Assembly (NCBI RefSeq): GCF_035222375.1
Contig: NW_026946363.1
Span: 3,348,001 to 3,412,000 of the forward strand
Direction of reading: 5' to 3'
Length of the DNA: 64,000 nt
DNA from: Podospora pseudocomata
Lineage: Eukaryota; Ascomycota; Sordariomycetes; Sordariales; Podosporaceae
The translations under genes were made by a program, and so were the position numbers. Positions 48,226 through 60,162 of the stretch are shown one piece after another. Position 1 is the first letter of the stretch. Every line of letters begins with the position of its first letter. A model generated the notes under the pieces. It worked only from the letters and a program-made list of their open reading frames with translations. It was not told where the DNA came from and did no database searches.

Positions 48226-50810
48226 ATGGCCGCTCTCGGCGACGACCTGTTGGCGACTGTGAACAAGTTGCAGGACCTGGTCTTCAACACCATTGGAAAT
48301 GACTCTCTCGATCTGCCCCAGATTGTATGTCCTGGTCCAGGCCTTTCTTGAGGTGGACAATGCTAACTGTATTCTCCTCGCCGTAGGTTGTCGTCGGCTC
48401 ACAATCTGCGGGAAAATCCTCTGTGCTCGAAAACATCGTTGGGCGAGACTTCCTTCCCAGAGGCAGTGGCATTGTGACTCGCAGGCCCCTGATTCTGCAG
48501 CTGATCAACGTCCCCAGCGAGGATGAGGCCGAGGACCCCCTTGCCGCTAGCTACCGGAATCCCAACCAAGCTCTCCGGAATGAGTGGGCAGAGTTCCACC
48601 ATATTCCCAACCGGAGGTTCACCGACTTTGGGGATGTGAAGCGGGAAATTGAAAATGAGACGGCGAGAGTTGCAGGAAGCAACAAGGGCATCAACCGCCA
48701 GCCCATCAACCTGAAAATCTACTCTCCTCACGTCCTGAACCTCACGCTCGTTGACTTGCCAGGACTGACAAAGGTCGGTAACCGTGCTCATGACTTTGCT
48801 CTGTCGCGTGTCCTAACTGCTACACTCTAGGTTCCCATCGGCGATCAACCTACCGACATTGAGAAGCAGACTCGAAACCTCATCTCAGAGTACATTGCCA
48901 AACCAAACAGCATTATTTTGGCCGTGTCCCCGGCAAACGTTGACATTGTCAACTCGGAGGCTCTAAAGCTCGCAAGGCATGTCGACGCCCTCGGGAGGAG
49001 AACGATTGGCGTTCTTACCAAGGTCGATTTGATGGACCACGGCACAAATGCGCTTGATATTCTTTCCGGCCGTGTGTATCCTCTGAAGCTGGGCTGGATC
49101 GGAGTCGTCAATCGGTCGCAGCAAGACATCCAAGGTAACAAGCCCATGGAGGAGGCATTGAAGTCAGAGATGGAATTTTTCAGGCACCATCCCGCATATC
49201 GGAACATTGCGACCCGCTGCGGCACCCAATTTCTGGCCAAAACTCTTAACACGACCCTCATGGCACACATCCGCGACAGGCTTCCCGACATCAAGGCTCG
49301 CCTCAACACTCTTATGGGACAGACTCAACAGGAGCTCGCCAGTTATGGAGACATGCATTTTAGCGGCAAAGAGCATCGAGGCTCGCTCATCTTGACCCAG
49401 ATGACACGCTTTGCGACATCGTTCATATCCTCCATTGATGGTACTTCTACCGAAATTTCGACCAAGGAGCTCTGTGGTGGCGCCCGTATCTATTACATAT
49501 TTAACTCGGTGTTTGGAAGCTCACTGGAATCGATCGACCCCACGTCGAATCTTTCTGCGCACGACATTCGGACGGCGATCCGCAACTCTACCGGCCCTCG
49601 GCCCAGCCTGTTTGTCCCCGAAATGGCCTTTGACCTGCTTGTGAAGCCGCAGATCAAGCTTCTCGAATCCCCAAGTCAACGATGTGTTGAGCTCGTTTAC
49701 GAGGAGCTCATCAAGATCTGCCACACATGTGGATCCAACGAGCTTTCCCGCTTCCCCAGGCTTCAAGCTAAACTGATTGAGGTTGTGTCTGACCTTCTCC
49801 GGGAGAGGCTCGGCCCGGCATCGACATATGTAGAATCCCTGATTTCCATTCAGCGAGCGTACATCAACACGAACCACCCCAACTTCCTTGGCGCCGCCGC
49901 AGCCATGAGTCACGTTGTTAGCAACAAGCAAGAGCGGGAGAGAAAGCGCCTGATTCAAGAAGAGCGGGAGAGAAGAGAACGGAGGCGGCTAAAGGAGCTC
50001 GGCGCCAACGGCGCGGACACTCCCGCTGAGGAGGAGGAGGACAAGGGGACGCCAGAAAAAGAATCCGTCGCGATACGAAAGGCGGCTGCCAAGAACGTCC
50101 GTAGCCTTTCACCTGCGGTACGCGAATCTGCATCAGGCGGTCTTGCTGCTGCGCTTAACGGAGGTCGCTCGGACTCTCCTGCCCGGTTGAACGGACAAGG
50201 GTTAGGCAACGCGAAAGACTCGTTCCTTAACTACTTCTTTGGTAAGGATGGCGCCATTGTGCCGGGAGCACCACCTCCTCACTCACAAATGGGCCGCCAT
50301 ATCAACCAAATGTCGGAGCCTTCCTTTAGCCAGAGCATGAGGCGGCAAGAAGAGAAGCCGATGCGATCTCCCATGATGCCGCTCAGAAGTGACGATAATC
50401 TCGACTTTACGTCCAAGACCACCGAAACTGTAAGTTGTCTAAACCTGTTGCCCCATAAGCTATCCTCTAGCTGTGCCCTGACTCAATCATTGCAGGCCGA
50501 TGGTAGCAGCGATCCAGCCATGACGGACCGCGAAGCTATGGAAGCGGAGCTTATTCGGGCGCTAATCAGCTCCTACTTTAACATTGTTCGTGAGAGCATT
50601 GCGGACCAGGTGCCCAAAGCCATCATGCACTTGCTCGTTAACCACTGCAAGGACGTGGTTCAGAACCGACTGGTGAGCGAGCTGTACAAGGAGTCGATGT
50701 TCGAAGAGCTCCTGTACGAGGATGATGCCGTCAAGAAGGAGCGTGAGAAGTGCGAGAAGCTGCTCCAGACCTACCGCGAGGCGGCCAAGATCATCGGCGA
50801 AGTCGTATAG
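48226..50810 (+). CDS. Dynamin-related GTPase Dnm1/Drp1
   Basis: Mechano-GTPase that constricts mitochondria and peroxisomes during fission, recruited from cytosol through adaptor proteins. Exons: 48226-48324, 48387-48773, 48831-50429, 50496-50810 (799 residues). GTPase motifs: G1 GSQSAGKSS (residues 37-45), switch-I region [11 protein letters not shown]3 DLPG (156-159) and G4 TKVD (about 224). The middle domain follows, then a variable B-insert-like region rich in charged Arg/Glu and Ser/Pro (about 500-690). The GTPase effector domain closes the chain ([32 protein letters not shown]). Lack of a PH domain and the variable insert place it with Dnm1 rather than classical dynamin. The second intron uses donor GTCGGT. 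Confidence 0.96.
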
Positions 50811-51849
50811 TCCCAGTATATTCGGAAGTCAAGGGGGGAAAGGGTGGCTAGTTGGGCAAGTGGATGGATGTCTATACGATGGAAATGAACGGGTTTGGGT
50901 CTTTCGATTTTGCATGAATTCTTCTAGACGGGTTCTTTCTCCCCCCACGAAAACCCAGTACACAAGGCAACTAACTCGGTTCGGGTGGTCAAGCGAAAAT
51001 TAGTCATGGTTTTGTGTAGAGTTGAGATGGAAGGGGGTGAACTAGGCCATTTTAGCTATTACCTCTCCGCCATCATGTGTACATAGGGGCCGATCAAAAC
51101 TACTACTTCTCAACGGTGTTTAAACATGGCAGCCTCTCTCACATGTGACGTGCATGCGGGACGAAAAAGCTTATCTAATAAATGGGTGCACGCACCCAGT
51201 CCTTTGTTGGAACTTTGGACCCGACGCGTTCCAGACCCACTCACACTCGGCAGCTTCCATCCATCCCTTCCATCCAATTCAATCCATACTTGAACATTTT
51301 CGGCTTTGGCAAGGCTGTCAACCATCTCATCCATTGCACTCACTCACTCACTCACCGCAACACCATCACCACGTCTCTGACCAACGCTCACCAGCACTCA
51401 GCTCTGCTGACTCCCGTCCGCCCGCCCGTCGGTTCTTTTCTCTCCCACCAGACACGCTCCATCTTTCCGCACCTAGTGCCCTCGTTACGCGGTTTAACTT
51501 AGGACATTACTGGCTCTTTGTTGCCCGCCTATTAATTACAGCCAGCTCCGTCCGTCTAGCGACGCTCAAGATGCTGGGCTCTCCAACAGATCAACTGCAC
51601 TGGTAGCCGAGTTTTTCTGGTTGCCCGTGGTGGGCTCCTATCCTCTGCATAGGAGCCGTCCGTTTTATACAGGCAACGACGCCATCTTCTTCAACGTCGT
51701 TGTCAGTCTACCAACTCCTCCTTCACTCCATCATCCTATTTCTCCCTGCCCCCCCACCCCCCTCCCCACTCTGCAGCACCGGACAAGTGTTTCCATTCTC
51801 CTTTCTGTCGCCACCAATTTGGTGCGACGTTGTTCTTCTCGTTTCTCAA
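50811..51849. other. Intergenic region, DNM1 to F-box gene
   Basis: About 1 kb. The second half (51230-51849) is strongly pyrimidine-rich on the + strand with CACTCACT-type repeats, which suits a long leader of the F-box gene; open frames there lack domains and are not called. Confidence 0.45.
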
Positions 51850-54800
51850 ATGGCCTCGGATGGTTTACATGGAGCTGGCCATCCAATGGCTTCTCGAGGC
51901 CCGGAGCTCCCAAACGCTGAGGCGCCCGTGTTGACAAGGAAACGCAAGTCATCTGGGCTCGAAGCAAAGTCGGATGCATCTACGGAAGTTTCATCTCAAG
52001 AGACGAACAAGAAGGTCAAGGTGGACAATGACTGCGCCGAAAGGAAATCTGTTGCGGTGTCCATACCGGTGGATCGGTCTGCTCTTCCCCCAGAGATTTG
52101 GCATCGAATATTTACCTTCTGTCCGCCAAGGTCATTGGGTAACTTGTTGTCTGTCAACAAACTCTTCAACCTATATCTTGACCCAAGTTCGAAGGTTAGC
52201 AAAGACGCTCCCGCTTCTAGCAGCAGCGGTGCTGTTGCACAAATCAAGGCCAACAGTATCTGGCAGGTTTCCAGACGGCTCTTTTGGCCTTATATGCCCT
52301 CCCCATTGCGCTCCAAGACAGAGCTCGAGATGTGGCGGCTTGCTTGCTCTCATAGGTGTCACTACTGTGGAAAACTGGATCCGCGGAAACAGACTACCAT
52401 GCTTGATCCTCATCTTCGAGGTCCCGGAGAAAACGGGGTAGCTACCATCTGGCCATTTGAGACTTGTATGTGTGCAGTGTGTCTCTTGAAGCACACCATC
52501 AAGGTACGATCATTCCGCGCCTCTTTTCTGGGAGAACCTTCAATTTGACACCGGAAAACAGGAACTCGATTTAGATCTCTCACCCACTATCCCTTCCTCA
52601 GTTGTACCCGCGCTCTCTTTCGTGTACCTCACAAGCGACCTTCAGGTCCTCCCGGCTACTACTTTTGAACAAGGTCAGCTTCCTGTCGAAACACAGGTCA
52701 CCAAACGGTTCCTTTCCTCCGAGGTTCAAGCACTGGAACGTGAACTTCTAGAGGTCAGAGAAATGGGCCCGGGGACGGTGACAGAATGGTTGAAGGGACT
52801 TCCAGCGCGCGGTAGCGGCATCCGACAAGAAGTCTTGAAGTGGGAGAAATGGGAAAGTCTCGGTGGGCTTGCAAAAATGTGCTCGCAGTTTTACCCTGGC
52901 TACGTGAAAGACGTTGTGAGCACTCTGCCTGCCTCCACGACGCACGCACCATCTTCTGATTCTTCATCTTCGATGCTGCCAAATCAACCATCCTCGGCTG
53001 CCACCCGCCAGCAGTTTCCCCATATCCGTCATGAACGCACCGCGGCTGAGGTTGCTGAGCTCAAGGCAGCGCGGAGAGCCGAGATTGAGCGACGTGCGCT
53101 GCTTCTTGAGCCCCCCTTGTGCCCAAACGTACTCCGGCACATCCCATCATTCCAAGCAGCTATGCAGATTCCTCATCCTCCTTTTGACGATAAAGCCTGG
53201 GAAGTCCTCAAGCCGCGGCTCTTGGCTCAACGAGCTGACGCTGAACAGCGAGAACGAGAGAACGCAGCCGCCATTCAGGCCAAGCAAGACTCACATCTTG
53301 AAACGACTCTTGCTAGCACAAAAGAAGCCCGGGATCTGATCGACAAGGCTTGGGAAGATCAACAAGGGCCTCTTCGAGAACGCATCGCCGGTTACGCAGA
53401 TGAGATAATCAGAGACGGGTGGAACAATGGCAAGGTCACCAAGGAAACATGTGCCAGGTTTGCGGTTGAGGCACTTGGCTACGTGCGTAAACGATTCTAC
53501 GCTGAAATTGCCAAGGATGTCGATGCTGCAAGGTCTGCTGGTCAAACACCGCCCGTTGATCCTCTAGAAGGTCCCTTCACGCAGAAGCTCACACTGGAGA
53601 ATATGAAATGGATTTTCGATACGAAAATCAAGCCCATCACAGAACGCTACCACAAGGAACTGTTTTATTGCAATGGCTGCGAGGGGATCACCAAGACATT
53701 CGGGTTTGAAGGTGTTATACAACATTTCGCCGCAAAGCACACAAGCGCTCTCAGTTCGGGCAACATCGTTGTCTACTGGAGAGCAGAATGGCCGGAACAT
53801 CCTCCATTTGCGGCAGAGATCCGACAGGTTCGCCATCAGCCTTTCTTTGCGCCCACCCAACCTGTTTTCCCCGCCACCGGTCCTCCATCGTTCCCAGTCG
53901 GCCACAGCTACCCTCCAGCACCACTTGCACCTAATCATTTGCCAACATACCCACCGGGCCCATATGGGTATGGAAATTCAGCCTACAATGACCCTTATCA
54001 GCCGCCACCGCCGCCGTACCCCTTACAGCCACATCAGATCGTGCCTTCCTATCCGTCTCAGTCTGGGTATGAGCACCACCAGTCTTACCCAGCGCCATCT
54101 GATCCATACCCGCCTTACCAGCCGCCTGTGGGTCAATACCCCCCAGGCCCTGCTTCAGCTACCGATCCATCTCATCATTATCCGCAACAGCATCCCCAAG
54201 GCAACCCTTACGACCATGGTTACCTACCATATCCAGTCGCCCATCCTTACCTTCCTTCGGCAACACCACACCCCGATATGCACAGAGCAAAACTTGAGGA
54301 TATAGCCCGGAATTCGCGGGAGGTCTGGCAAGAACTGGGCAACATACGAGGACTTCCTGGCAGTGTACGCGTCTTTGTGACAATTCATCATTTGGTCAAG
54401 AGATTCCACTCTAAATTTTACGAACCGCCCGCGCTCGCGATTTTTATCGAGGGGCTCTCGAACAACAAAGACATGCGTCCTGTTCGAAACGTGAACGACC
54501 TGATCTGCAAGGCTTGTCATCTTGGACTTGGTAACGCTGCCACGGTAGAGCAAGACAGAAAGAGCTTCTCGCTGCCCCAGCTAACAAATCACTTCCAATC
54601 CAAGCACGTCAAACCTTTGCAGAGTGCGCATGCGCCTCCTATGGATTGGACGTTGGACATGATATTCTTACCGGAGCTAGCTCCGATATCGAATCTGCAC
54701 TCTGCAATGTCAGAGGTGCAAAAGCGACTGATAGTCGAAGCTTTGCCAGGGATCTTTGAACAGCAGGGTCCGAAGCTTGTGCCTGCCGATGTTTATTACG

Positions 54801-56050
54801 GACAGCCAGCAAGTTCCTCTTCTGTGTATCCGGCCGCCCAGGAAGTCCACAGTGCCTTGCGGACCAAGTCACCACAGGTCTCGTCGGCTGGTGCATATGG
54901 TAACACGGCCCCGTCTTATAGTCATTCCGGAAATCTCTCCAATGATGTTCCAGCTATCACAACCCCTACTGCAGCGTCTGAAAAAGCCTCGGGGCATCCC
55001 AGTGAGGGTGGTGGGCACGCCTCACAGGGGTCTCGACCTGCCAACCGACGCCAAAACGGGCTTCAAAATGGAAAGAAAGCATCTGGCAAGAACAAGCGCA
55101 AGAGAAACCAGGACGGGAATCCTTCTGGTGGGCGCAGGGCCGGGAGGCAGTTTAGAAGGCATGAGTCCAGTACCCGGCGCAGAAGCACCAGCGATAATCC
55201 TGACACTTCCTCGTCGAACAGAGTGGACAGAGCTCCAGTATCGATTACTTCTTTTGGAGGCTCGTCAGGCCAGGATCGCACCACGGTGGGCAAAGATGCT
55301 ACCGACCTTTTAGCGGCTTTGGAGTCACATCTCACCCAGGCGCCGCATGGGCCCGTGTATCACAAGAATGGGACTGCTCCCGCAGCTGGGGAAACTCTTC
55401 ATAACGTCGCGCAGCCCCATGCCCGGCAGAGTGGGGATGAAGATCAGCATCGCTATTTCGAGCCATCCACTCGGCAGAGGATCTCAGTTGATAAGCGGGT
55501 CGAACAGCAGTCCTCTTATCATTCAAGAATAGAAGTCGAACGGCCTGATCACCGCTACCCAACAACTTCGGACGCAATCAGACCTTCCGGGTACGCCGCG
55601 CCTGAGGAGAGATACTACACCCGGTATGATCGGCCCTCTTCTGTCTTACCCGCGGAGCCGGAGCGAGGCAGTGGGCTGAGGCTGTTGAGGGAGGAGTCTG
55701 ACTATCCGAGATACCGCGACGGGCCGCGCAGACCGATTAACCCGGCTGATGAGATTGTTGAAATCGTACACGTTATCGAGGGAGAGCGTTCATATTATAT
55801 TGAACGACCGGTTCGGCGTGAGCCCCAGCGAATAGTTCCTCATCGTGAGCCAGTTGACCGCTTTGCTGAAGGTGGTGGGTATGAGGCCGGGTACGCATCG
55901 GCCGCTCGGCCTGCAAGATCGGCTTCAGAGATGAATATGGCCAGAAGATTCAGCATGGCACCAGAAGGGAGACGAAGGACGGACGGAGGAGTTACGGTCA
56001 ATAATTCAGCATACCTAGAGGAGTATGATCCTCGGTTTCCGGCGGCCTAG
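51850..56050 (+). CDS. Large F-box protein with two C2H2-like modules
   Basis: Probable substrate receptor of an SCF ubiquitin ligase or another nuclear adaptor; the exact role is unknown. Exons: 51850-52503 and 52562-56050 (1380 residues). A basic, nuclear-signal-like N-terminus (TRKRKSS, NKKVKV) precedes an F-box-like segment at about residues 75-115 (ALPPEIWHRIFTFCPPRSL). A Cys-rich segment follows (SHRCHYCGKLDP, CMCAVC). After a helical Arg/Glu-rich stretch come a first module CNGCEGITKTFGFEGVIQHF (with KH), a long Pro/Tyr/Gln-rich segment, and a second module beginning CKACHLGLG and ending NHFQSKH. The C-terminal third is basic and low-complexity. Both modules share C-x2-C ... H-x4-H. 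Confidence 0.75.
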
Positions 56051-56566
56051 CTTGCTACTTCATATCACAACACGAGGCTCAAGTTGATGGATGACATTGT
56101 TTCTTTATTGGTCTCAATCAATGCATACATATATATGAATACCCAACTTTGGGAATACCCTGATAGTATTGGCATGACTGAGATGATGGAGCACGAAAAG
56201 TGTTGTGATCACGGGTGATGTAAAACAGCACTGCTAGCCATCTCGCATTAAGCAGGTGATCTCGAAGTGTCCCAGAAGTTGGGTGGTGTTGATTTCGAGC
56301 TGGACGTCTGGTCTTCCCGGATCCACAGCCCCCCCCTTTCACCCAAACTCGTTCAATCCAGACCCTGCATTAAATAGTCTTCCATCACCAATTTACTCCA
56401 AGTGCAAATGCAGCAATCACATCTCTCAACTCTTCCTCCTGACAGTTCCGTCACTGCTGACATGACATTCACGCACACTCCCAAAAGGCTCGGGGACACT
56501 AGGCAAACGAACGCGAAGTCATTTTTCTATTCATCGTCAACATCACGGTGGATTGTTGATCGTGGC
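56051..56566. other. Convergent intergenic region, F-box and amylase genes
   Basis: About 515 bases of 3' flanks from genes that face each other. No gene or clear terminator-like structure is recognised. Confidence 0.45.
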
Positions 56567-59190
56567 TCATTTCCATGAGCTCCCCACCGATGCCGCCGCA
56601 CAGGGGACAGTGTAAGATCGGTTGGGGTCCGACTCCCACGACGCCGCACCTGAGCTGCTGACCTTGACAAACTTGTATTGGATGTTGGTCCCAGGGGCAA
56701 GCTTCAGAGTCCCGGTCCAGAGAGGGTTGTTGTTGGTGTACTGCGATGCGTTGAGCGCAACGCCGTTTGTTGGGTTCCAGTTGCCGAGAGCGGCCACATT
56801 TCCAGTGCTGTTGGGTGGGAAAAGACTTGTTAGTATGGTTGCGGTGAAAAAGAACAGAAAGAGTGGGTGGGGGTTATGACATACACCTTGACTGAGTCGC
56901 CGAAAGACGTGGACACGAGGTGGTTGAAAGTGATATCGACCGCGACTAAGGAGCAGCTGGGATTGGCTGAGTGAATTCACGTAAGCTCTCTGCCTCACCG
57001 GTAGATTCAAGAGGAGCATACCTGTCGGGGTGGCAGTTGGGGCAGCGGTCGTTGATGTCGCGGTCGGCGGGCCAGTCAGGGAAGGGCAGACGCCACTTCC
57101 GGCGAGGCGAGAGGCTGGGTAGAGCACCCTTGAAACACCGCCATTGAGCGTGACGGTGATACCACCACCTCCATCTGTGGTGTAAGGGGTGCAGCTCATG
57201 ACATCAATCAAGGCCTGGTTGGGGGTGAAGCCAGTGGCCGAAGAGACCAGGGTGACAGGCACCGACGAGGAGGAGCCGACGTTGGTGTAAACACCGATAA
57301 CCTGAGCTCCTGTGAACCCCTTTCGGAGAACAATGGTGCGGCTGTCTGAGTAGATGGTGTGGGCTTTATAAGTGAGGTATTTCGAGTCTTGCGAGATGGC
57401 GTGCGACCGAATCTGGTTAAGCTTGGTGATCCATTGGTAGAGTTCCGAGCTGGTCGAGTAGCCCGAATACCAGACAGCCTCGCGATTGTTGGGGGTTCCT
57501 GTGCCGGCATAGTGTTGCTCTTGTCCCTGGTAGATGATGGGGATACCTGTGGGTTGTTAATGAACCACTCCGAACAATTCAAGCGATGGGTGGACTAATA
57601 CGTACCATCCTTCAGCATCGTGACAGCGATTCCCTAACAAAAGACCAGTGTTAGCGCTTGCTCCGAAAGATCGGGTTGGAGATGCCTCACATTCTTTGCC
57701 AGCGCCATATCCTTGGTAAAGGAAGCGAAGCGCTCCACGTCGTGATTCTCTAAGAACGAGCCCCAAAGACTGAGATCCTTCGCAACGCCCTTGATTGTAT
57801 CGAGACCAGCCACGAGCGCGCTGATGCTACCGCTGGTGGACTGGAAAGCCCGGAGAATGTAATAGTAGCTGAGATGTATGGTCAGAAATGTCCTTTAATC
57901 AGCAAAAGAGACATCGACTCACCTAGGGTAATCAAGGACGCCATCCATGTAGTTTTGGTATGGAGCGACATAAAGAGCGTCGCCATGGTACACCTCACCC
58001 GTCAAGTATACGCCCGCCGCGGCATTGAATCCAGACCAAAACGATGTCTCGACATGCTTTGCACTGTCGACTCGTAGACCATCACTGAACAAAATAGAGT
58101 TAGTTCTTCATTTCGCTTCATGGCACAGGTCGAGGGCTCGTACATGGAATAGGTAGAAACAAGGTGAGAAATCCACTCGTTCCAAATCCGACGCACATTG
58201 GGGCTATAACAAGTCAACACAAAGCACATGGCGGATGGTGCTTTCTCGTGTGTGCTTACTCTGAAGTTCGAAGATCTGGGAGACTGACGGTGTCGCTTCC
58301 TTGCCAGCATCTTGCCGTATGTTAGCTCTGCATAGATTCTGCGAGCACCTCGCGCAAAACACAACGGTACGTACTGTTCGACTGAAGTTTGGCTGTTGTA
58401 ATTGATCCAACAGGGAGGGTGATAGTACGAAGACTGCGGAACACGGTATCAGCAACTGAAATCTTGTTAGGCCTTAGAGTCTAGAGGTACATACCGACGA
58501 AAAGGGGTTGAGAGCACCATAGTCAACACAGTTAGCACAGCCCATGTGCGCCATGTGGTTGGTGACAATATCCACCATAAGATACTACGTAATCGTCAAT
58601 ATGGTTAGCAGGGGTGTCCCTTCTGTCCACCCAGCCCTACCCAACAACTATGGTGGTTTCTGAAGAGCAGAAGCTGAGGCTCGAGTCAACAAACGCACCA
58701 TTCCTCGCGCGTGGAGCGCCGCGGACAAGGCCTTCAGGTCGTCCTCGTTTCCGAACGCTGGGTTCAGAGCCCAGATGTCCTTGGCCCAGTACCCATGATA
58801 GGACGATCTAGATTCGCGTATTTGTCAGCCCTCAACCAAAACAAAGATACCACTTTCATAGTGGGTCATAGCAAAGCGTTGTCCTTACCCATCCCTTGAG
58901 TTTCCATCAATCTGCTTGACAACAGGCGAGATCCAAACAGCTGTGAAGCCCATGTCTTGGATATAGTCCAGCTTCGAGATGAGTCCCCTCCAGGTCCCGC
59001 CGCAGTACACTTGGTGAGTGGTATCGCATGGTGCCGTAGTCGAAAGATCGGTGCGGGCGAATCGATCAGTGACAACCTGGTAGATAGACTGCTTGCGCCA
59101 CTCTGCCGCTGAAAGTCCCGAGACTCCCATCACTCCACAGAGCGCTGCCCCTGCGGCCAGGAGCCGCATGCCGAAGTTCAGGGTGTACAT
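56567..59190 (-). CDS. Secreted alpha-amylase, GH13 with C-terminal CBM20
   Basis: Extracellular endo-acting starch hydrolase of the fungal Taka-amylase type. Twelve exons on the minus strand: 59190-58889, 58807-58699, 58584-58495, 58433-58375, 58310-58260, 58203-58144, 58084-57923, 57868-57691, 57633-57606, 57546-57022, 56945-56885, 56807-56567 (621 residues). Signal peptide at about residues 1-28, then [18 protein letters not shown]. Catalytic residues are intact: Asp230 in GLRVDSAKH (nucleophile), Glu254 in LTGEV (acid/base) and Asp321 in [18 protein letters not shown] is conserved region I. A Thr/Pro/Ala linker ([17 protein letters not shown]) leads to a starch-binding domain of about 100 residues ([45 protein letters not shown]). 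All exons close in frame. The gene is unusually intron-rich for the window. An AmyR-type site lies about 370 bases upstream. Confidence 0.95.
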
Positions 59191-60162
59191 TGTGACAACA
59201 GCGAGGTGCTATCACTGAGAACTTCTGCGGCGATAGAAAGAGAGCCCGTCGAGGAGGAGTGGGTGAGCGAGGAAGGGAAAAAACTGATCGGTGTGTGAGA
59301 ACCGCCGAGTTGAGTTATATCCACGGAGCTGAAGCTGAACTTGAAGCCAGCCCCCTTATTAAGTACACCATCCTCGAGACACCATGGCAAGCACTTCCTT
59401 GATGATGATTAGCAAGTGTCAAATCCAGGTGGAGTGTCAAGAATCAGATAGAGAGATATCCATCATGATGGTACCGTGAACGTACCAACCATACCGCAGA
59501 GGTGTGTAGAGAAGCATGTAACTATGGCCCAGCAATTGGCGCGCCCAAATTCGGTCCGTTACGAGACCGGATACAAAACTTGTTCAACCGTAGACTGGGC
59601 ATATGACTAGACGCGGACCTGATCTCGACCTTCCATTGACACTGCACTCGGAGCCATGTGCCTCGAAAGGGCTAGATACCGTACCAAGCCGGCAGCCGCA
59701 CGCATTCCCCGCAAATGTTGGAGATCCGGGGCCCCGCCTCGACCCCTGAATCCGTCTTCAAAGGGAGCGGCAGAAGGCCCGAATGCGCTGCCGACAATGC
59801 CTTTTCTCTACACCACCTTCAATGACGAAAGTCGTCAGCGTACATAAAATGCGGGGAGGGGCAGTGTAACGTGCGATGAAACAAATCTTCGGCATGGCAG
59901 CCTCGGCTCTTTGCATTTTTTTCTCCAACGTTCGAGCAGCTAGCACACACTGATGGCGGTGGTAGTTATGACAGTGAAGGATGAGAAGGGGTATTATGAT
60001 ATACAACCCAGAGGCGACCTCGAACCAACCCACGCTTTTCCCCTCTGTCCTACTGATTCCCACACCTGGCCCAGGAAACCCAAACAAACTACCTTCCCAT
60101 GACGTATTCGACAAGCGGTCTCAAACAGGCCCTCGGCTCTCCGTCAACTAGATGTTGTGATA
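59191..60162. other. Amylase promoter region
   Basis: About 970 bases between the amylase start and the stop of the Zn2Cys6 gene, both on the minus strand. It carries an AmyR-type CGG-N8-CGG, a TATA-like ATATAA (minus strand, near 59315-59320) and CreA-like SYGGRG motifs such as GCGGGG at 59851-59856. No coding region is supported. Confidence 0.5.
59556..59569 (-). promoter_or_regulatory. AmyR-type CGG-N8-CGG site
   Basis: On the minus strand the sequence reads CGG, eight bases, CGG, about 370 bases upstream of the amylase ATG and in the gene's orientation. CGG-N8-(C/A)GG is the known site of the starch-induced regulator AmyR in Aspergillus; its use in this organism is inference. Confidence 0.5.

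Noticed and set aside
56567-59190. Amylase as a pseudogene because of many short frames
   Set aside because: All twelve exons join in frame and the three catalytic residues and the CBM20 are intact.
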